This document shows, in pieces, positions 1 through 8,839 of a stretch of DNA of 35,674 bases. Source of the stretch: an uncultured Bacteroidales bacterium (GTDB taxonomy: Bacteria > Bacteroidota > Bacteroidia > Bacteroidales > UBA932); NCBI GenBank assembly GCA_900319485.1, contig ONOQ01000032.1:1-35674 (forward strand), in the 5' to 3' direction. Positions within the stretch are counted from its first letter, which is position 1. Each line of letters starts with the position of its first letter. The position numbers and the translations under genes are program-made. The notes under the pieces are model-generated. The model was not told the origin of the DNA, ran no database searches, and was given only the letters and a program-made list of their open reading frames with translations.

Positions 1-2473
1 TACATTCACATGAGTCATCGTACACACACGAAGACCAATACTCACCACGATTGCCTTCAAATTCAATCACCCCTTTTTTTTCTTCCATTCGTCCAGCAGG
101 AGGAAGGAAAATGCTGGAACCGTTGGGCCCCTTGACCTTGAGCCCCGCAGTCCCATTGTATGTCCCCCAAGTCAACTCACAATTGTCAATCAACTCCTGA
201 AAGTCTTTTACGGAAGGCATTCTCCAATTGCCCTTCCATCCAACAATGGCAGCATCATCCTCGGGGTCAAGTTCCTTTTTCCCATCCTCCTCATTATATG
301 AATTTATGGGGTAGTAGGAATTGTAGGGATCTTCATCGGGGTCTTCGCAATCCTCATCGTAATACTCTTGATCGGCAAAACAATATGAATCCAAGCCATA
401 CGATTCTTTAGGATCCGTTTCTCCCCAGGCAAAATAGTCGCCGTATTCTTCCGGGGAAGAGGCGCCGAGGTTGCATGTGGCCCATTTAAGGCCAGAAGGG
501 AGGCCCAGATCTACATACCCGTGACCGTCAACGGTTCCAGACGGAATAAAGTCATCTTTTGAAAAATCGGGGATATTATTTGTCTCTTTGTTCTTCTCTT
601 CTTCCTGCTCCTTGACATCACACCAGTCAGCCACAGTTACGTACGTGTCATCGTTGCCCCAGAATTCATCTTCATCCTCATCCTCCGTGCGAGGATCGTA
701 AAGCGTCTCGCCCAAACGGAAGGCAATGATATCCTCCCCGTCAACTTTGTCCTCATAGAATACGGTGGCTTCCTTGTCGGGTAAAATAGCCTTTCTGAGA
801 GCTTGCTTCGAGAGGCCGTCACAGAACAAAACAACAACCTCGTCTCCTTCCAGGTTTTCGGCAAATTCCGATACGGTTAAGCATTCTCCGTCCTTTTTAA
901 CGCGTACGTAGATTATAAAATCGTCTTCATATACGTCAGTTACGGGGCAATAATCGCCATCCGTAATCCTGCACATAATCTTCCTGTCCGGATACCTTTC
1001 TGCAAAGTCATCCAGGAGACGGTTCAGATCTCCGGGCTCAAATAGCCGGACATCGTGCTCAAAATCAAAGAAGGTGCATTCGTATTCATCATCATACCTA
1101 AGTATCGAACCATCCTTCTCAACCCCGAGATTAAGCATTTTCCAGACCATTCCAAGAAGGACCGGAGCAGTTTCATCGTATTCGCTCAATTCGTCAAGAA
1201 GGTCATCTACAGAAATAGCTTCGTCTTCATCCCAGCACACGTCCAGTATGAAGATGTCATTCCATAATCTGCCCCCCTTGACATAAAAATCGTTTCCATT
1301 AGGGAGTGTGCTGCTAACGAGGCTTTTGGGATTTTGTGAAACGATACTCTCCAAGTCTTTAACGATTTGCCCTACAGTAGCATTAATCGCATATTGAAAA
1401 ATATATTTCCTCGCCGGGCGGAGGGTTATGTCCGGAATGTCCTTTTCATCAAAGTCCGTGATGACCTCCACATCATCGTCATAGCCCGTATCCTCCAGCA
1501 GTTCCGGATTCCTGATGTATATCCTTTTAAGGGTCTCGCATTCGCTGAAAGCATCCTCTCCAATAGCTTTCACCGAGTCGGGGATAACGATGAATCCCAG
1601 AGAATCGCAACCGGAGAAAGCTTCGCTCCCTATCCGCGTTACCGTGTCAGGGATGTTGATACTGATAAGCCTTCTACAGTTTAAGAACGCTTCGGATTTG
1701 ATCTTTTTCAAAGGCCCGCTGATTCTGACGGTCTTAAGGTTTCTGCAGAAAGAGAACGCACCCTCTCCTATGACTTCCACACTCTCGGGAATCACGACGT
1801 GCTCGATGGAACGCTCTTCGGAGAATGCCTCATCCGCAATCTCTGTGACACCCTCCGGGAATACGCACTTGCCGTCTTCCACCTTAAATTCGTCATCCTC
1901 GTCATCCTCGTCATCCTCGTCATCCTCGTCATCCTCGTCGTCCTCGTCGTCCTCGTCGTCCTCGTCCTCATCCTCATCCTCATCCTCATCCTCATCCTCA
2001 TCGTCATCCCAGTCCTCATCCTCCTCGTCTTCATCATCATCATTATCTTGATTACCGCCAACTTCACCGAGCAACCGTTCCAGGTCATACTCATTTATCA
2101 GCAAGCCGCACACATATCTGGGATTTTTGAACAAGCCATTGCTCTCGCAGGTGAGGACAACAATCTGATCGTCAAAGGCGCCGTCGGGTTCAAAGAACCA
2201 GGCCATTACCGGACCGACATAGCCATCGGCCTCAATTACAAACGCTGATTTGAACCGGAAAGCCGTGCCATAATCGTTTGCAAGCGCTTTGTACAGTTCA
2301 TCTCCGCTCCAGATTTGAATGTCGTCGGCTTTCTTCTCAGCCTTTTCAATGGAAAAACCGGACTCACCGAACACGTATTCTGCCAATTTTCCCAATTCTG
2401 CCATCAGGGTTTTGTTGGACTTGATAGCCGCACCATTGAGGATATCCTCGAATAAAATGAGTTTTTGAGCCAT
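1..2473 (-). CDS. LRR_5 (BspA-like) protein with long Asp/Glu tract and FISUMP-like domain, C-terminus cut by window edge
   Basis: The frame opens with ATG at 2473 and stays open to base 2, giving about 824 residues in the window with no stop. The order is: an unknown N-terminal domain (about 1-135), an almost pure Asp/Glu tract (about 141-195), LRR_5 repeats (about 196-330, units like 'IPDSVKAIGEDAFSECETL'), a long acidic region of unknown fold, and from about residue 644 a segment 'DGHGYVDLGLPSGLKWATCN' followed by 'GDYFAWGET' and 'WRMPSVKDFQELI'. The last part matches the FISUMP/major paralogous domain common in Bacteroidota. No signal peptide is visible at 'MAQKLILFEDIL', although most BspA and FISUMP proteins are exported. 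It is the last visible gene of the operon starting at the promoter at 3939-3968. The coding call is strong; function is unknown. Confidence 0.85.
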   Translation of the reverse strand, partial: MAQKLILFEDILNGAAIKSNKTLMAELGKLAEYVFGESGFSIEKAEKKADDIQIWSGDELYKALANDYGTAFRFKSAFVIEADGYVGPVMAWFFEPDGAFDDQIVVLTCESNGLFKNPRYVCGLLINEYDLERLLGEVGGNQDNDDDEDEEDEDWDDDEDEDEDEDEDEDEDDEDDEDDEDDEDDEDDEDDEDDEFKVEDGKCVFPEGVTEIADEAFSEERSIEHVVIPESVEVIGEGAFSFCRNLKTVRISGPLKKIKSEAFLNCRRLISINIPDTVTRIGSEAFSGCDSLGFIVIPDSVKAIGEDAFSECETLKRIYIRNPELLEDTGYDDDVEVITDFDEKDIPDITLRPARKYIFQYAINATVGQIVKDLESIVSQNPKSLVSSTLPNGNDFYVKGGRLWNDIFILDVCWDEDEAISVDDLLDELSEYDETAPVLLGMVWKMLNLGVEKDGSILRYDDEYECTFFDFEHDVRLFEPGDLNRLLDDFAERYPDRKIMCRITDGDYCPVTDVYEDDFIIYVRVKKDGECLTVSEFAENLEGDEVVVLFCDGLSKQALRKAILPDKEATVFYEDKVDGEDIIAFRLGETLYDPRTEDEDEDEFWGNDDTYVTVADWCDVKEQEEEKNKETNNIPDFSKDDFIPSGTVDGHGYVDLGLPSGLKWATCNLGASSPEEYGDYFAWGETDPKESYGLDSYCFADQEYYDEDCEDPDEDPYNSYYPINSYNEEDGKKELDPEDDAAIVGWKGNWRMPSVKDFQELIDNCELTWGTYNGTAGLKVKGPNGSSIFLPPAGRMEEKKGVIEFEGNRGEYWSSCVYDDSCEC
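1887..2053 (-). repeat. Low-complexity tandem repeat encoding a poly-Asp/Glu tract
   Basis: On the minus strand the tract is made of 9-bp units (GAGGATGAC and GAGGACGAC types) followed by about six 6-bp GAGGAT units. All unit lengths are multiples of three, so copy-number change would alter tract length without breaking the frame. It encodes roughly 55 residues, nearly all Asp or Glu, between the N-terminal domain and the LRR_5 repeats. Confidence 0.9.
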
Positions 2474-2511
2474 ATATGAAGTTATTTAATAATTCTTTAA
2501 TCAGTCCATTC

Positions 2512-3267
2512 TCAGAGCATCGGTAATTTCTTAACCTCTTCCTCGCACGGGCATCCTTCGAAGGCATTCTTGGCAATAACCTTAAGGGGTTTATTCTTAA
2601 AAACCACATCTGTGAGAGATGTGCATCCTGCGAATGCGCGCTTCTCAATCAAAAGTCCGCCGCTACTTGAAATTACAACGCTTGCAAGGCTTTTACAGCC
2701 ACTGAATGCCTCCGATTCTATGAGCCTGACTTTCGAAGGGATATCTATGCTAGCAAGATTCGTACAACCCCCGAATGCGTGACTGCGAATCTCCAGGACG
2801 GAATCCGGGATGGTAACGCTGATGAGTTTTGAACAGTTCAAGAACGCTTCTTTCTTGATGTACATTGTCCCGGCGGGAATATCCGCATGGCCGTTCTCGT
2901 CGATGGGGTAAGGAAGGTCTTCTCCGGCTCCAGTTTTATCACGGTATTGAATGAACTCGTCAACTGTCATAAGGCGCTCAAGTGCCGCCAGGAAGCGTTC
3001 CTCTCCGTCATCATCGAAGGCGCCATTGTCCGTGTAGTAATCTTCCAGGTTCACCCTTTCGCCGTCCTTGGTAAAGGAGTTCATCTGCTGGATGTCGTCC
3101 TCGATGCCCTCTATGCCGTCAAAGAGCATCATCCCATCAAATAACACTTTGCCGGGCACAATCTCTTCCGGGAGTTTCTCCACTACCTCCACAGGGTTGC
3201 CACTGATGTTGGAGAAGAATATCTTGTCCTGGATAATTCCGTAAATCTTTTTCGTGAATTCTGACAT
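2512..3267 (-). CDS. LRR_5 (BspA-like) repeat protein, small
   Basis: The product has about 251 residues. The first 120 are an unrecognised acidic domain. The C-terminal half carries four LRR_5 units such as 'IPDSVLEIRSHAFGGCTNL' and 'IPSKVRLIESEAFSGCKSL', ending in a degenerate unit with 'NAFEGCPCEEEVKKL'. The frame also has an ATG at 3282, but that lies inside the preceding gene. Starting at 3267 ('MSEFTKKIYGII') leaves 4 bases after the upstream stop, the usual spacing in this array. There is no signal peptide or membrane segment, so it is probably cytoplasmic. It is co-transcribed with 3272-3916 and 1-2473. LRR_5 surfaces usually bind proteins; the partner is unknown. Confidence 0.85.
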   Translation of the reverse strand: MSEFTKKIYGIIQDKIFFSNISGNPVEVVEKLPEEIVPGKVLFDGMMLFDGIEGIEDDIQQMNSFTKDGERVNLEDYYTDNGAFDDDGEERFLAALERLMTVDEFIQYRDKTGAGEDLPYPIDENGHADIPAGTMYIKKEAFLNCSKLISVTIPDSVLEIRSHAFGGCTNLASIDIPSKVRLIESEAFSGCKSLASVVISSSGGLLIEKRAFAGCTSLTDVVFKNKPLKVIAKNAFEGCPCEEEVKKLPML

Positions 3268-3271
3268 AATG

Positions 3272-3916
3272 CTAATCGTCATTTTCCGGGAAGAAAAGGC
3301 TGTCGATGCATACGTAAAGGAGAAGCCCTAGGAAGATAATCCAGAGGATACTCTCCAATACGGGAGATGAGTGTTTCACCAGCGCGGCGATATTATAGTA
3401 AAGCCCGTAGGCGGTCAGAGGGATGCAAAGGAGGAAGGTGCCGCATTCAAGGACGCCCTTCCAATTCCTGGTCTTTTCCTTCCAGATCTCTATCCAGGAC
3501 GGGCGGCCTGATTCTTTATCGGCCTGTCCGCCCTGGGGCTCTTCCTCATACTCTCCGAAGACGGTGACCCAGCACCCCACCGCGTCGTCGTAATCGGCCT
3601 TAGTGAAGATGCCGCCATTGCTGTCAAAGGCAAGGTACAAGCCGTCGCCCGCCAGGTACACCCTTGTTTCCTTGCTGATATCCTCCAGCGAAGAAATCAC
3701 ATCCGTGACTGTCCAGATGCCTTCCAGAATCTCGTCAATCTCTTCCACTACGATCTGGAAGTCACCGTCTTCGTCTTTCCAGGTGCCTACGACGCCGAAG
3801 ATGCGGTCGTCATCCGTCCACGCGACGACGTTGAGGTCCCAATGCTTCTTCTCATACCTTTTCAGGTCCTTGAGAAGTTTGCCGGCTGTTGTTAACTGTA
3901 CATTATCCTTTTTCAT
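3272..3916 (-). CDS. Hypothetical protein with two C-terminal transmembrane helices
   Basis: The protein has 214 residues. Residues 1-135 look soluble and mixed alpha/beta ('DLNVVAWTDDDRIFGVVG', 'TRVYLAGDGLYLAFDSNG'). A charged linker follows, then two hydrophobic helices (about 158-180, 'TFLLCIPLTAYGLYYNIAAL', and about 186-207, 'ILWIIFLGLLLYVCIDSLFF'). It may be a membrane-anchored cytosolic domain. I do not recognise the family. It is the first gene of its operon, with the start codon 22 bases after the -10-like element of the promoter at 3939-3968, and it precedes two LRR_5 genes. It could tether or sense at the membrane, but that is only inference. Confidence 0.75.
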   Translation of the reverse strand: MKKDNVQLTTAGKLLKDLKRYEKKHWDLNVVAWTDDDRIFGVVGTWKDEDGDFQIVVEEIDEILEGIWTVTDVISSLEDISKETRVYLAGDGLYLAFDSNGGIFTKADYDDAVGCWVTVFGEYEEEPQGGQADKESGRPSWIEIWKEKTRNWKGVLECGTFLLCIPLTAYGLYYNIAALVKHSSPVLESILWIIFLGLLLYVCIDSLFFPENDD

Positions 3917-3938
3917 ACTTATGATTGCTGTTCATAAT

Positions 3939-3968
3939 ATAATACCGCGGAAAATGGATATCGTTACC
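3939..3968 (-). promoter_or_regulatory. Putative alternative-sigma promoter P1 (GGTAACGAT-N14-GTATTAT)
   Basis: On the minus strand GGTAACGAT (3960-3968) is followed by exactly 14 bases and GTATTAT (3939-3945), 22 bases before the ATG at 3916. Four other sites in the window share this layout. No TAnnTTTG vegetative box is present. The 'AAC' -35 core and about 17-base spacing fit ECF-type sigma promoters. Recognition by the sigma-like protein at 19128 is inferred. Confidence 0.75.
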
Positions 3969-4014
3969 TGGAAACTGCCATTATTGCAAGTTTCTTTTGG
4001 GCCATATCATTACA

Positions 4015-5910
4015 CTAGCTGTTATCAGTTGTCAATGGCTTAATGTCCCGGATGATGACTTTTTTAAGGGAATCACATCCGGAGAATGCATATTCGTCTA
4101 TATGGGCATTTGACGGAACGACCGCTTCCTGAAGGCCCTTGCAGCAGGAGAATGCAGATGAACAAATCGTCTCCATCGATGCAGGGAGGTGAATCCTCTT
4201 CAGGTTTCTGCAACCGCTGAATGCACCTTCCCATATCACCCTAACACCTTCCCCCAATGTGACCCCATTAAGAGACTTGCATCCTGAAAAGGACCTTTCG
4301 CCAATGAACTCAACAGTCCCGGGAACAATAATCTTTTTAATGTCATTCCTTCCCTTGAATTCTTCGTCCTTAATCTGGGTTACGTCTTCCTTGAAAGTGA
4401 GCACACCATTTTCATCAAGGGTATAGCGATCTGTCTCCTCAATGGTGGCGACGTCTTTCGGAAACGGTTCCTCCGTCTGTGCTTTTTTCGGCCTTCTTCT
4501 GGGAGCAGACAATATCTTGACGTCCTTTTCGAAAGAATAACTGCCTATATACTCCACAGATTTGGGCATGAAGACATATGTCAGGCCCTTGCAGTACGCA
4601 AAGGCATCATCCCCGATTCTTTTGATTCCGTCAGGCAGGACGATGCCTTCAAGGTTATTGTAGTCCGTCAGGGATACGCCCCTGCTGTTGAATGCCCCGT
4701 CCGCAATCACTGTCGTTCCTTCCCGCACTTCGATGTAAGAATGCTCCGGAAGGTCACCGTGATAGCCGTACAGGATATGACCAAAATAGAGAACGCCCCA
4801 TTTCCAGGAATTGTCCACCAGGACAGTTCTGTGCAGTGCGTGGAATCCGACCTGCTGGACGGAGGCCGGAATCGGCATATAACGGAGGTTCTCACACCAC
4901 TCGAAGGCGGAATTGCCTATCTTCTTCAAGTTGTTTCCCAGGTAAACGTCCCTGAGACGGTCACAGTTTTCGAATGCTGAATCCTTTATTTCCACAACCG
5001 AGTCGGGCAATACAAGGGACTTCATTTTCATCCCATGGAAAGCCTCCCTGTCAATGACGGTGACGGGGTAGGACTTGCCTTCGTATTCCACTTGTGACGG
5101 AACGATAACTTCGCCCTCAACCTTTTCCGCGGGGCGGATGGATGCCCAGGCCCTGTCTGTTTTGATGTTGTAGATGGTGCCAATATAGTTGACTCCGTCT
5201 TCACCCTTGATTTCACACTCTAGTATATTTCCGAATGCGTCTTCACTTATAGTAAGATCTTCCCTGTCGGGGAACTTGAAATTCTGGAGTTTGTCACATC
5301 TGGAAAAAGCACGTGACCTGATGGCCTCAACGGAGTTGGGAATCTTTATCGACTCGAGGGATATGCAACCGCTGAATGCACTCTCGGGGATAACACGGAG
5401 GCCTCTTGGAAGAACCACCTCCCTCAAACTGTCACACCCGCAGAAAACACCGACTCCGAGTCCTATTCCTTTCGGGAGGCTAACCTTTTCAAGGGCATCA
5501 CATCCCATAAATGCGTCATTATTGATTCGGGAAAGCGTCTTGGGAAGACGGAGCCCCGACAGGGAAGCGCAACTCCGGAACGACTCATTTCCGATAGAGA
5601 CAAGCCCTTCGGAGAAATGGATGCGCCTCAGGTTTTCGCAGTGGGAAAACGCATAACTTTCTATCGTTTTCACTGATGGAGGCAGCGTCAGCTCTTCAAG
5701 TTCCCTGAGCCCCATAAAGTTCTCCCTTCCGACTGACTCTATGCCGTCCTCTATCACCAGGTGGCGGAACGGGGCCTTTGATTTGAACGGTACCAGGCTG
5801 CCGTTACGAAGGCTTCCTGATATGGTCAGCACACCGTCGTCGGTTATCGTGTATGTCATCACCGACCCGTCCTTCCAGGTCTTGCGGCCTTTGCTGATTA
5901 TCTTAGCCAT
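4015..5910 (-). CDS. Large LRR_5 (BspA-like) repeat protein
   Basis: The product has 631 residues. It begins with a short beta domain ('GRKTWKDGSVMTYTITDDG', nearly identical to the start of 6809-8401). An LRR_5 block, a linker with 'YEGKSYPVTVIDREAF', a second LRR_5 block and a 'WKWGVLYFGHILYGYHGDLP' segment follow. A C-terminal module from about residue 480 opens with 'ETDRYTLDENGVLTFKEDVT' and ends 'VIIRDIKPLTTDNS'. That module is paralogous to the first 165 residues of the neighbour at 5921-6805. Repeats follow the Treponema pallidum/BspA type (F-x-G-C-x-x-L). No signal peptide, T9SS tail or sorting motif is seen. It is the last gene of the operon starting at 11484. Confidence 0.88.
   Translation of the reverse strand: MAKIISKGRKTWKDGSVMTYTITDDGVLTISGSLRNGSLVPFKSKAPFRHLVIEDGIESVGRENFMGLRELEELTLPPSVKTIESYAFSHCENLRRIHFSEGLVSIGNESFRSCASLSGLRLPKTLSRINNDAFMGCDALEKVSLPKGIGLGVGVFCGCDSLREVVLPRGLRVIPESAFSGCISLESIKIPNSVEAIRSRAFSRCDKLQNFKFPDREDLTISEDAFGNILECEIKGEDGVNYIGTIYNIKTDRAWASIRPAEKVEGEVIVPSQVEYEGKSYPVTVIDREAFHGMKMKSLVLPDSVVEIKDSAFENCDRLRDVYLGNNLKKIGNSAFEWCENLRYMPIPASVQQVGFHALHRTVLVDNSWKWGVLYFGHILYGYHGDLPEHSYIEVREGTTVIADGAFNSRGVSLTDYNNLEGIVLPDGIKRIGDDAFAYCKGLTYVFMPKSVEYIGSYSFEKDVKILSAPRRRPKKAQTEEPFPKDVATIEETDRYTLDENGVLTFKEDVTQIKDEEFKGRNDIKKIIVPGTVEFIGERSFSGCKSLNGVTLGEGVRVIWEGAFSGCRNLKRIHLPASMETICSSAFSCCKGLQEAVVPSNAHIDEYAFSGCDSLKKVIIRDIKPLTTDNS
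5834..5893 (-). repeat. 60-bp near-identical segment, copy A (copy B at 8325-8384)
   Basis: These bases match 8325-8384 at 59 of 60 positions; the single difference (5848 versus 8339) is synonymous. Both lie at the same place in the N-terminal coding part of two LRR_5 genes, while flanking sequence diverges strongly. This points to recent duplication or gene conversion limited to the N-terminal cap. Confidence 0.85.
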
Positions 5911-5920
5911 AAGGAATATA

Positions 5921-6805
5921 TTAATTTACGAGTGGAATCCATTCTATCGTTGATTCTTCAACCATTGACTTGAAAAAAGCCTCATCCGTAAGATATGTAT
6001 GAGTGTCAATTTGAATGGTCTTGGGGGACGCGCCCTTGGGCATATCCACAATTGCGAGACGCTGCTTGTCATACTCCAGGACCTGGCTTACCGGAGGCAT
6101 ATCCCTGAATCCATAGTCCTCGTAGTCCATATAAGGGCCGGAACCCTTGAAGGCTTCCCACAGGAGGTCCTTTACCACCTCGCGGGCATACTCCACAACC
6201 TCCTCTTCTGGCTTCACTCTGATGACAGCCCCATAGAACCGACTATAGACGCGGTGCCCTGATTGTTCGAGAAGGACGACTTTCTGTATTTCTGTCTTGT
6301 TGATACGTGGTTTGATTTCCCGGATGATAACTTTTTCCAAGGCATCGCAGTACTTGAACGGACTCCAGGAATAACCGCACAGGTACTTGCAAACCATTTC
6401 TGCGCCATCCGGCACCACTATCTGTTTTAGGCTCTTGCATGTTGAAAATGCCTCATCTTCAATTATTTTGAGCGTGGAAGGCAGGATGACTGTTCGCAGT
6501 TTAGTACACTTGTAAAACGCATTGGTCTCTATGCGGGTTATCCCTTCTGGGATGTCAATTGAAGAAAGGGATTCGCAGCCGGCAAAGGACCAGAACTTGA
6601 TGAATCTGACTCCTTGTGGTATATTGATTGATTTGAGGCGCTTGCAGCCATGGAATGCAGAGTGCCCGATGGATTGGACCGTACGGGGCAGAACGGCCTT
6701 TGTTATGGTAACGTTATCCTTGAACTCACTGTCAAAGATAGCAGTCACTCCCGGCTTCACAACCAGGACTCCACTTCCATCTATTGTGTATCTATCCGTT
6801 TCCAT
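5921..6805 (-). CDS. LRR_5 repeat protein with unique C-terminal domain
   Basis: The protein has 294 residues. The first 165 are an LRR_5 module beginning 'METDRYTIDGSGVLVVKPGV' with units such as 'IPEGITRIETNAFYKCTKL', closing with 'KVIIREIKPRINKTE'. It parallels the C-terminal module of the adjacent 631-residue protein. Residues 170-294 form a non-repeat domain ('VYSRFYGAVIRVKPEEEVVE', 'TIQIDTHTYLTDEAFF') that I do not recognise. Only 3 bases separate it from the upstream gene and 10 from the downstream one, so it is clearly operonic. No export signal is seen. It may be a split or shuffled version of the neighbour's final module. Confidence 0.87.
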   Translation of the reverse strand: METDRYTIDGSGVLVVKPGVTAIFDSEFKDNVTITKAVLPRTVQSIGHSAFHGCKRLKSINIPQGVRFIKFWSFAGCESLSSIDIPEGITRIETNAFYKCTKLRTVILPSTLKIIEDEAFSTCKSLKQIVVPDGAEMVCKYLCGYSWSPFKYCDALEKVIIREIKPRINKTEIQKVVLLEQSGHRVYSRFYGAVIRVKPEEEVVEYAREVVKDLLWEAFKGSGPYMDYEDYGFRDMPPVSQVLEYDKQRLAIVDMPKGASPKTIQIDTHTYLTDEAFFKSMVEESTIEWIPLVN

Positions 6806-6808
6806 AGG

Positions 6809-8401
6809 TTACTTCTCAATCAGTTTATAGTCTTTCCAGTACTTCGCCCCAGAGTAGGCTTCCATCGATCCCACGGGGATGTATATGACTGCAGATGGAG
6901 GAAATGAATGGTAATCTATTTCGATTGGTTTCTTCCATGGTGCAACAACTTCACATATGCTTGTATAACTGAAGGCATCAGATCCTATATCAACAAGCGA
7001 CTTGGGCAACTTGATATGCTTAAGGTCCCTGCATTCAGTAAATGCGCAGTAGCCGATGTGTTTCATAGTATTGGGAAAGATAACGGCTTCAATGTTACTG
7101 ACTTCGGTGAATGCCCTTTCAGCGATAACCGTTGTGCCTTCCCGGACTTCCAGCCATGAATGTGGTGGAATGTATCCGTTGTAACCGCAGAGAACATGGT
7201 CAAGATAAACAGCCCCTTTCCGGTCGTCCAGGACAGGGGTATACTCCAAGGCTCGGCAGCCAAGAGTCGTCAGGGTATCCGGGAAATGGAGTTCTTTGAG
7301 TCTCCCGCATTCGGAGAAGGCTTCCATGCCGATATGCTCAATCGACGGCCCGAGATCAACGGCTTCCAGTTCCTTGCATCCGTCGAATGCCTGTTCGCAA
7401 ATCTGCCGCAATGACTTTCCAAGTTTTGCCACCTTGAGTTCGACGCATTTCCTGAATGCATATTCCTCTATCTTCACAATAGAATCCGGCAGTTGGACTG
7501 ATTTCAATTCCTTAATCTCAGAAAAGGCCTGTGGTGCTATCTCGGTAACCTGGTATTCTTTCCCTTTGTACACAACCTTCTCTGGCACGACAACTTCTCC
7601 ATTGACCAAATTACCATTGGCCGGCGCTATGGATACCGTGTTTACATTGGTTTTAACATTGGAGATCCAGAAATTATATTGATTGCCATCCTCTCCGGTA
7701 ACGGTGTCTCCTTCGTCTGCGCCAAAAGCTTCAAATCCAAGCGAGATGTTTTTGTTGGGCAAAACAATATCCTTCATTTTATCGCTCTGACTAAAAGCGT
7801 ATTTTCCAATACGGTTAAGAGTTTTGGGAAAATTAATCTTCTCCAAGGCGTTGCACCATTTGAACGCCTCATCACTGATGTTCTCCAGTCCACTGGACAA
7901 AACCACCTCCGACAGGTTGTGGCAACCTGCGAAAGCCTTGTATTCAATTACCTTCACGCTACCTGGAATCTTCACTTTTTTGAGGGAATCGCAGCAAAAA
8001 AATGAAAATTGGCTAATTTTCTGAAGACTCTTCGGGAACATCACCTTCTCAAGACTTTTGCACTCGTAGAAAGCCTCCTTGCCAATGGTTTCAAGCCCTT
8101 CCGAAAAATGCACACATTTGAGGTTTGTGCATTTCTCGAAAGCTCTTATCCGGAGAATTTTCACAGAAGGAGGGAGAGTCAGTTCTTCGATTTCTTCCCA
8201 ATAGGAAAAATTTTTGCGGCCAATAAATTTGACTCCATCCTCAATCACCAGATGCCGGAACGGAGCTTTTGAACGGATGTCCACGTAGTCCTCCAACGGC
8301 AGCGTTCCGGAAATGGTTAACACCCCGTCGTCGGTTATTGTGTATGTCATCACCGACCCGTCCTTCCAGGTCTTGCGGCCTTTGCCAACTATCTTAGCCA
8401 T
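6809..8401 (-). CDS. Large LRR_5 (BspA-like) repeat protein
   Basis: The product has 530 residues. The order is N-terminal cap ('GRKTWKDGSVMTYTITDDG'), first LRR_5 block (about 50-235), linker with 'VVYKGKEYQVTEIAPQAF', second LRR_5 block, a segment 'GAVYLDHVLCGYNGYIPPHS', further repeats, and a typical BspA-like end ('VIYIPVGSMEAYSGAKYW'). The plan matches the 631-residue paralogue at 4015-5910 without its extra C-terminal module. No signal peptide is visible. It lies in the middle of the operon starting at promoter 11455-11484. LRR_5 proteins are usually adhesins when exported; these may instead be cytosolic binding scaffolds (inference). Confidence 0.88.
   Translation of the reverse strand: MAKIVGKGRKTWKDGSVMTYTITDDGVLTISGTLPLEDYVDIRSKAPFRHLVIEDGVKFIGRKNFSYWEEIEELTLPPSVKILRIRAFEKCTNLKCVHFSEGLETIGKEAFYECKSLEKVMFPKSLQKISQFSFFCCDSLKKVKIPGSVKVIEYKAFAGCHNLSEVVLSSGLENISDEAFKWCNALEKINFPKTLNRIGKYAFSQSDKMKDIVLPNKNISLGFEAFGADEGDTVTGEDGNQYNFWISNVKTNVNTVSIAPANGNLVNGEVVVPEKVVYKGKEYQVTEIAPQAFSEIKELKSVQLPDSIVKIEEYAFRKCVELKVAKLGKSLRQICEQAFDGCKELEAVDLGPSIEHIGMEAFSECGRLKELHFPDTLTTLGCRALEYTPVLDDRKGAVYLDHVLCGYNGYIPPHSWLEVREGTTVIAERAFTEVSNIEAVIFPNTMKHIGYCAFTECRDLKHIKLPKSLVDIGSDAFSYTSICEVVAPWKKPIEIDYHSFPPSAVIYIPVGSMEAYSGAKYWKDYKLIEK
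8325..8384 (-). repeat. 60-bp near-identical segment, copy B (copy A at 5834-5893)
   Basis: This is the second copy of the N-terminal coding segment shared by two LRR_5 genes. It differs from copy A by one synonymous base, and similarity falls off sharply on both sides. Confidence 0.85.
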
Positions 8402-8461
8402 AATTAACTATTAAAGCAATTCGTTAATACCTTGTCCGGGATTACAATCAAAGCCTGTCAT

Positions 8462-8839
8462 TTAGTCATCGTCATATCCCGTGTCTGTGTAGAAAAAGAT
8501 CTCTTTGGGATCTTGTTGGTCATATTCCAGCACATTATCAACTTCGTCACGATCCACGGGTAAGGACTCGCCACCGCAGTCGACACATAATTGCAACGAG
8601 GGGTCCTGTTGCTGCAACAATTTAAGAATCGTTTCAGCATTTAAACAACAATCCTTGTCAATGAAATCTTCATTGATGCAATCCAGCAGGACCGCCCCAT
8701 CCTTTAGTATTAAGGATTTGACATAGCAGTATGCACTGTTTCCGCTCTCCCAGGGCGCAAGATCTGTATATACTAACGCATTAGGGGTCTCATTGGCATA
8801 CTTGACGAATGATTTCAAAAAGTCACCGACTGTAATCAT
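8462..8839 (-). CDS. Hypothetical acidic protein, 125 residues
   Basis: It reads 'MITVGDFLKSFVKYANETPN' at the start and ends in an acidic tail 'YTDTGYDDD'. No domain is recognised. It contains five cysteines ('SAYCYVK', 'LLDCINEDF', 'DKDCCLN', 'LQLCVDCGG'), including a C-x2-C pair, but no clear zinc-binding arrangement. Its start overlaps the end of the metallopeptidase-like gene by 17 bases, which suggests translational coupling and perhaps a functional link to that enzyme. The 60-base gap to the next LRR_5 gene holds no promoter of either type. Confidence 0.7.
   Translation of the reverse strand: MITVGDFLKSFVKYANETPNALVYTDLAPWESGNSAYCYVKSLILKDGAVLLDCINEDFIDKDCCLNAETILKLLQQQDPSLQLCVDCGGESLPVDRDEVDNVLEYDQQDPKEIFFYTDTGYDDD

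Noticed and set aside
1515-2051. Plus-strand open frame with a poly-serine run
   Set aside because: It is the antisense shadow of the Asp/Glu tract of the minus-strand LRR_5 gene; the minus frame has recognisable domains on both sides.
3971-3994. Inverted repeat GAAACT/AGTTTC after the 631-residue LRR gene as a terminator
   Set aside because: Only six base pairs with a 12-base loop and no T-run; too weak to call.
4692-5656. Several plus-strand frames of 60-155 codons opposite the LRR genes
   Set aside because: They mirror the repeat periodicity of the minus-strand LRR_5 genes and show no domains or start signals.
6708-6716. GGTAACGTT on the plus strand inside an LRR gene
   Set aside because: It is inside coding sequence on the opposite strand, differs in the last bases and has no -10-like partner.
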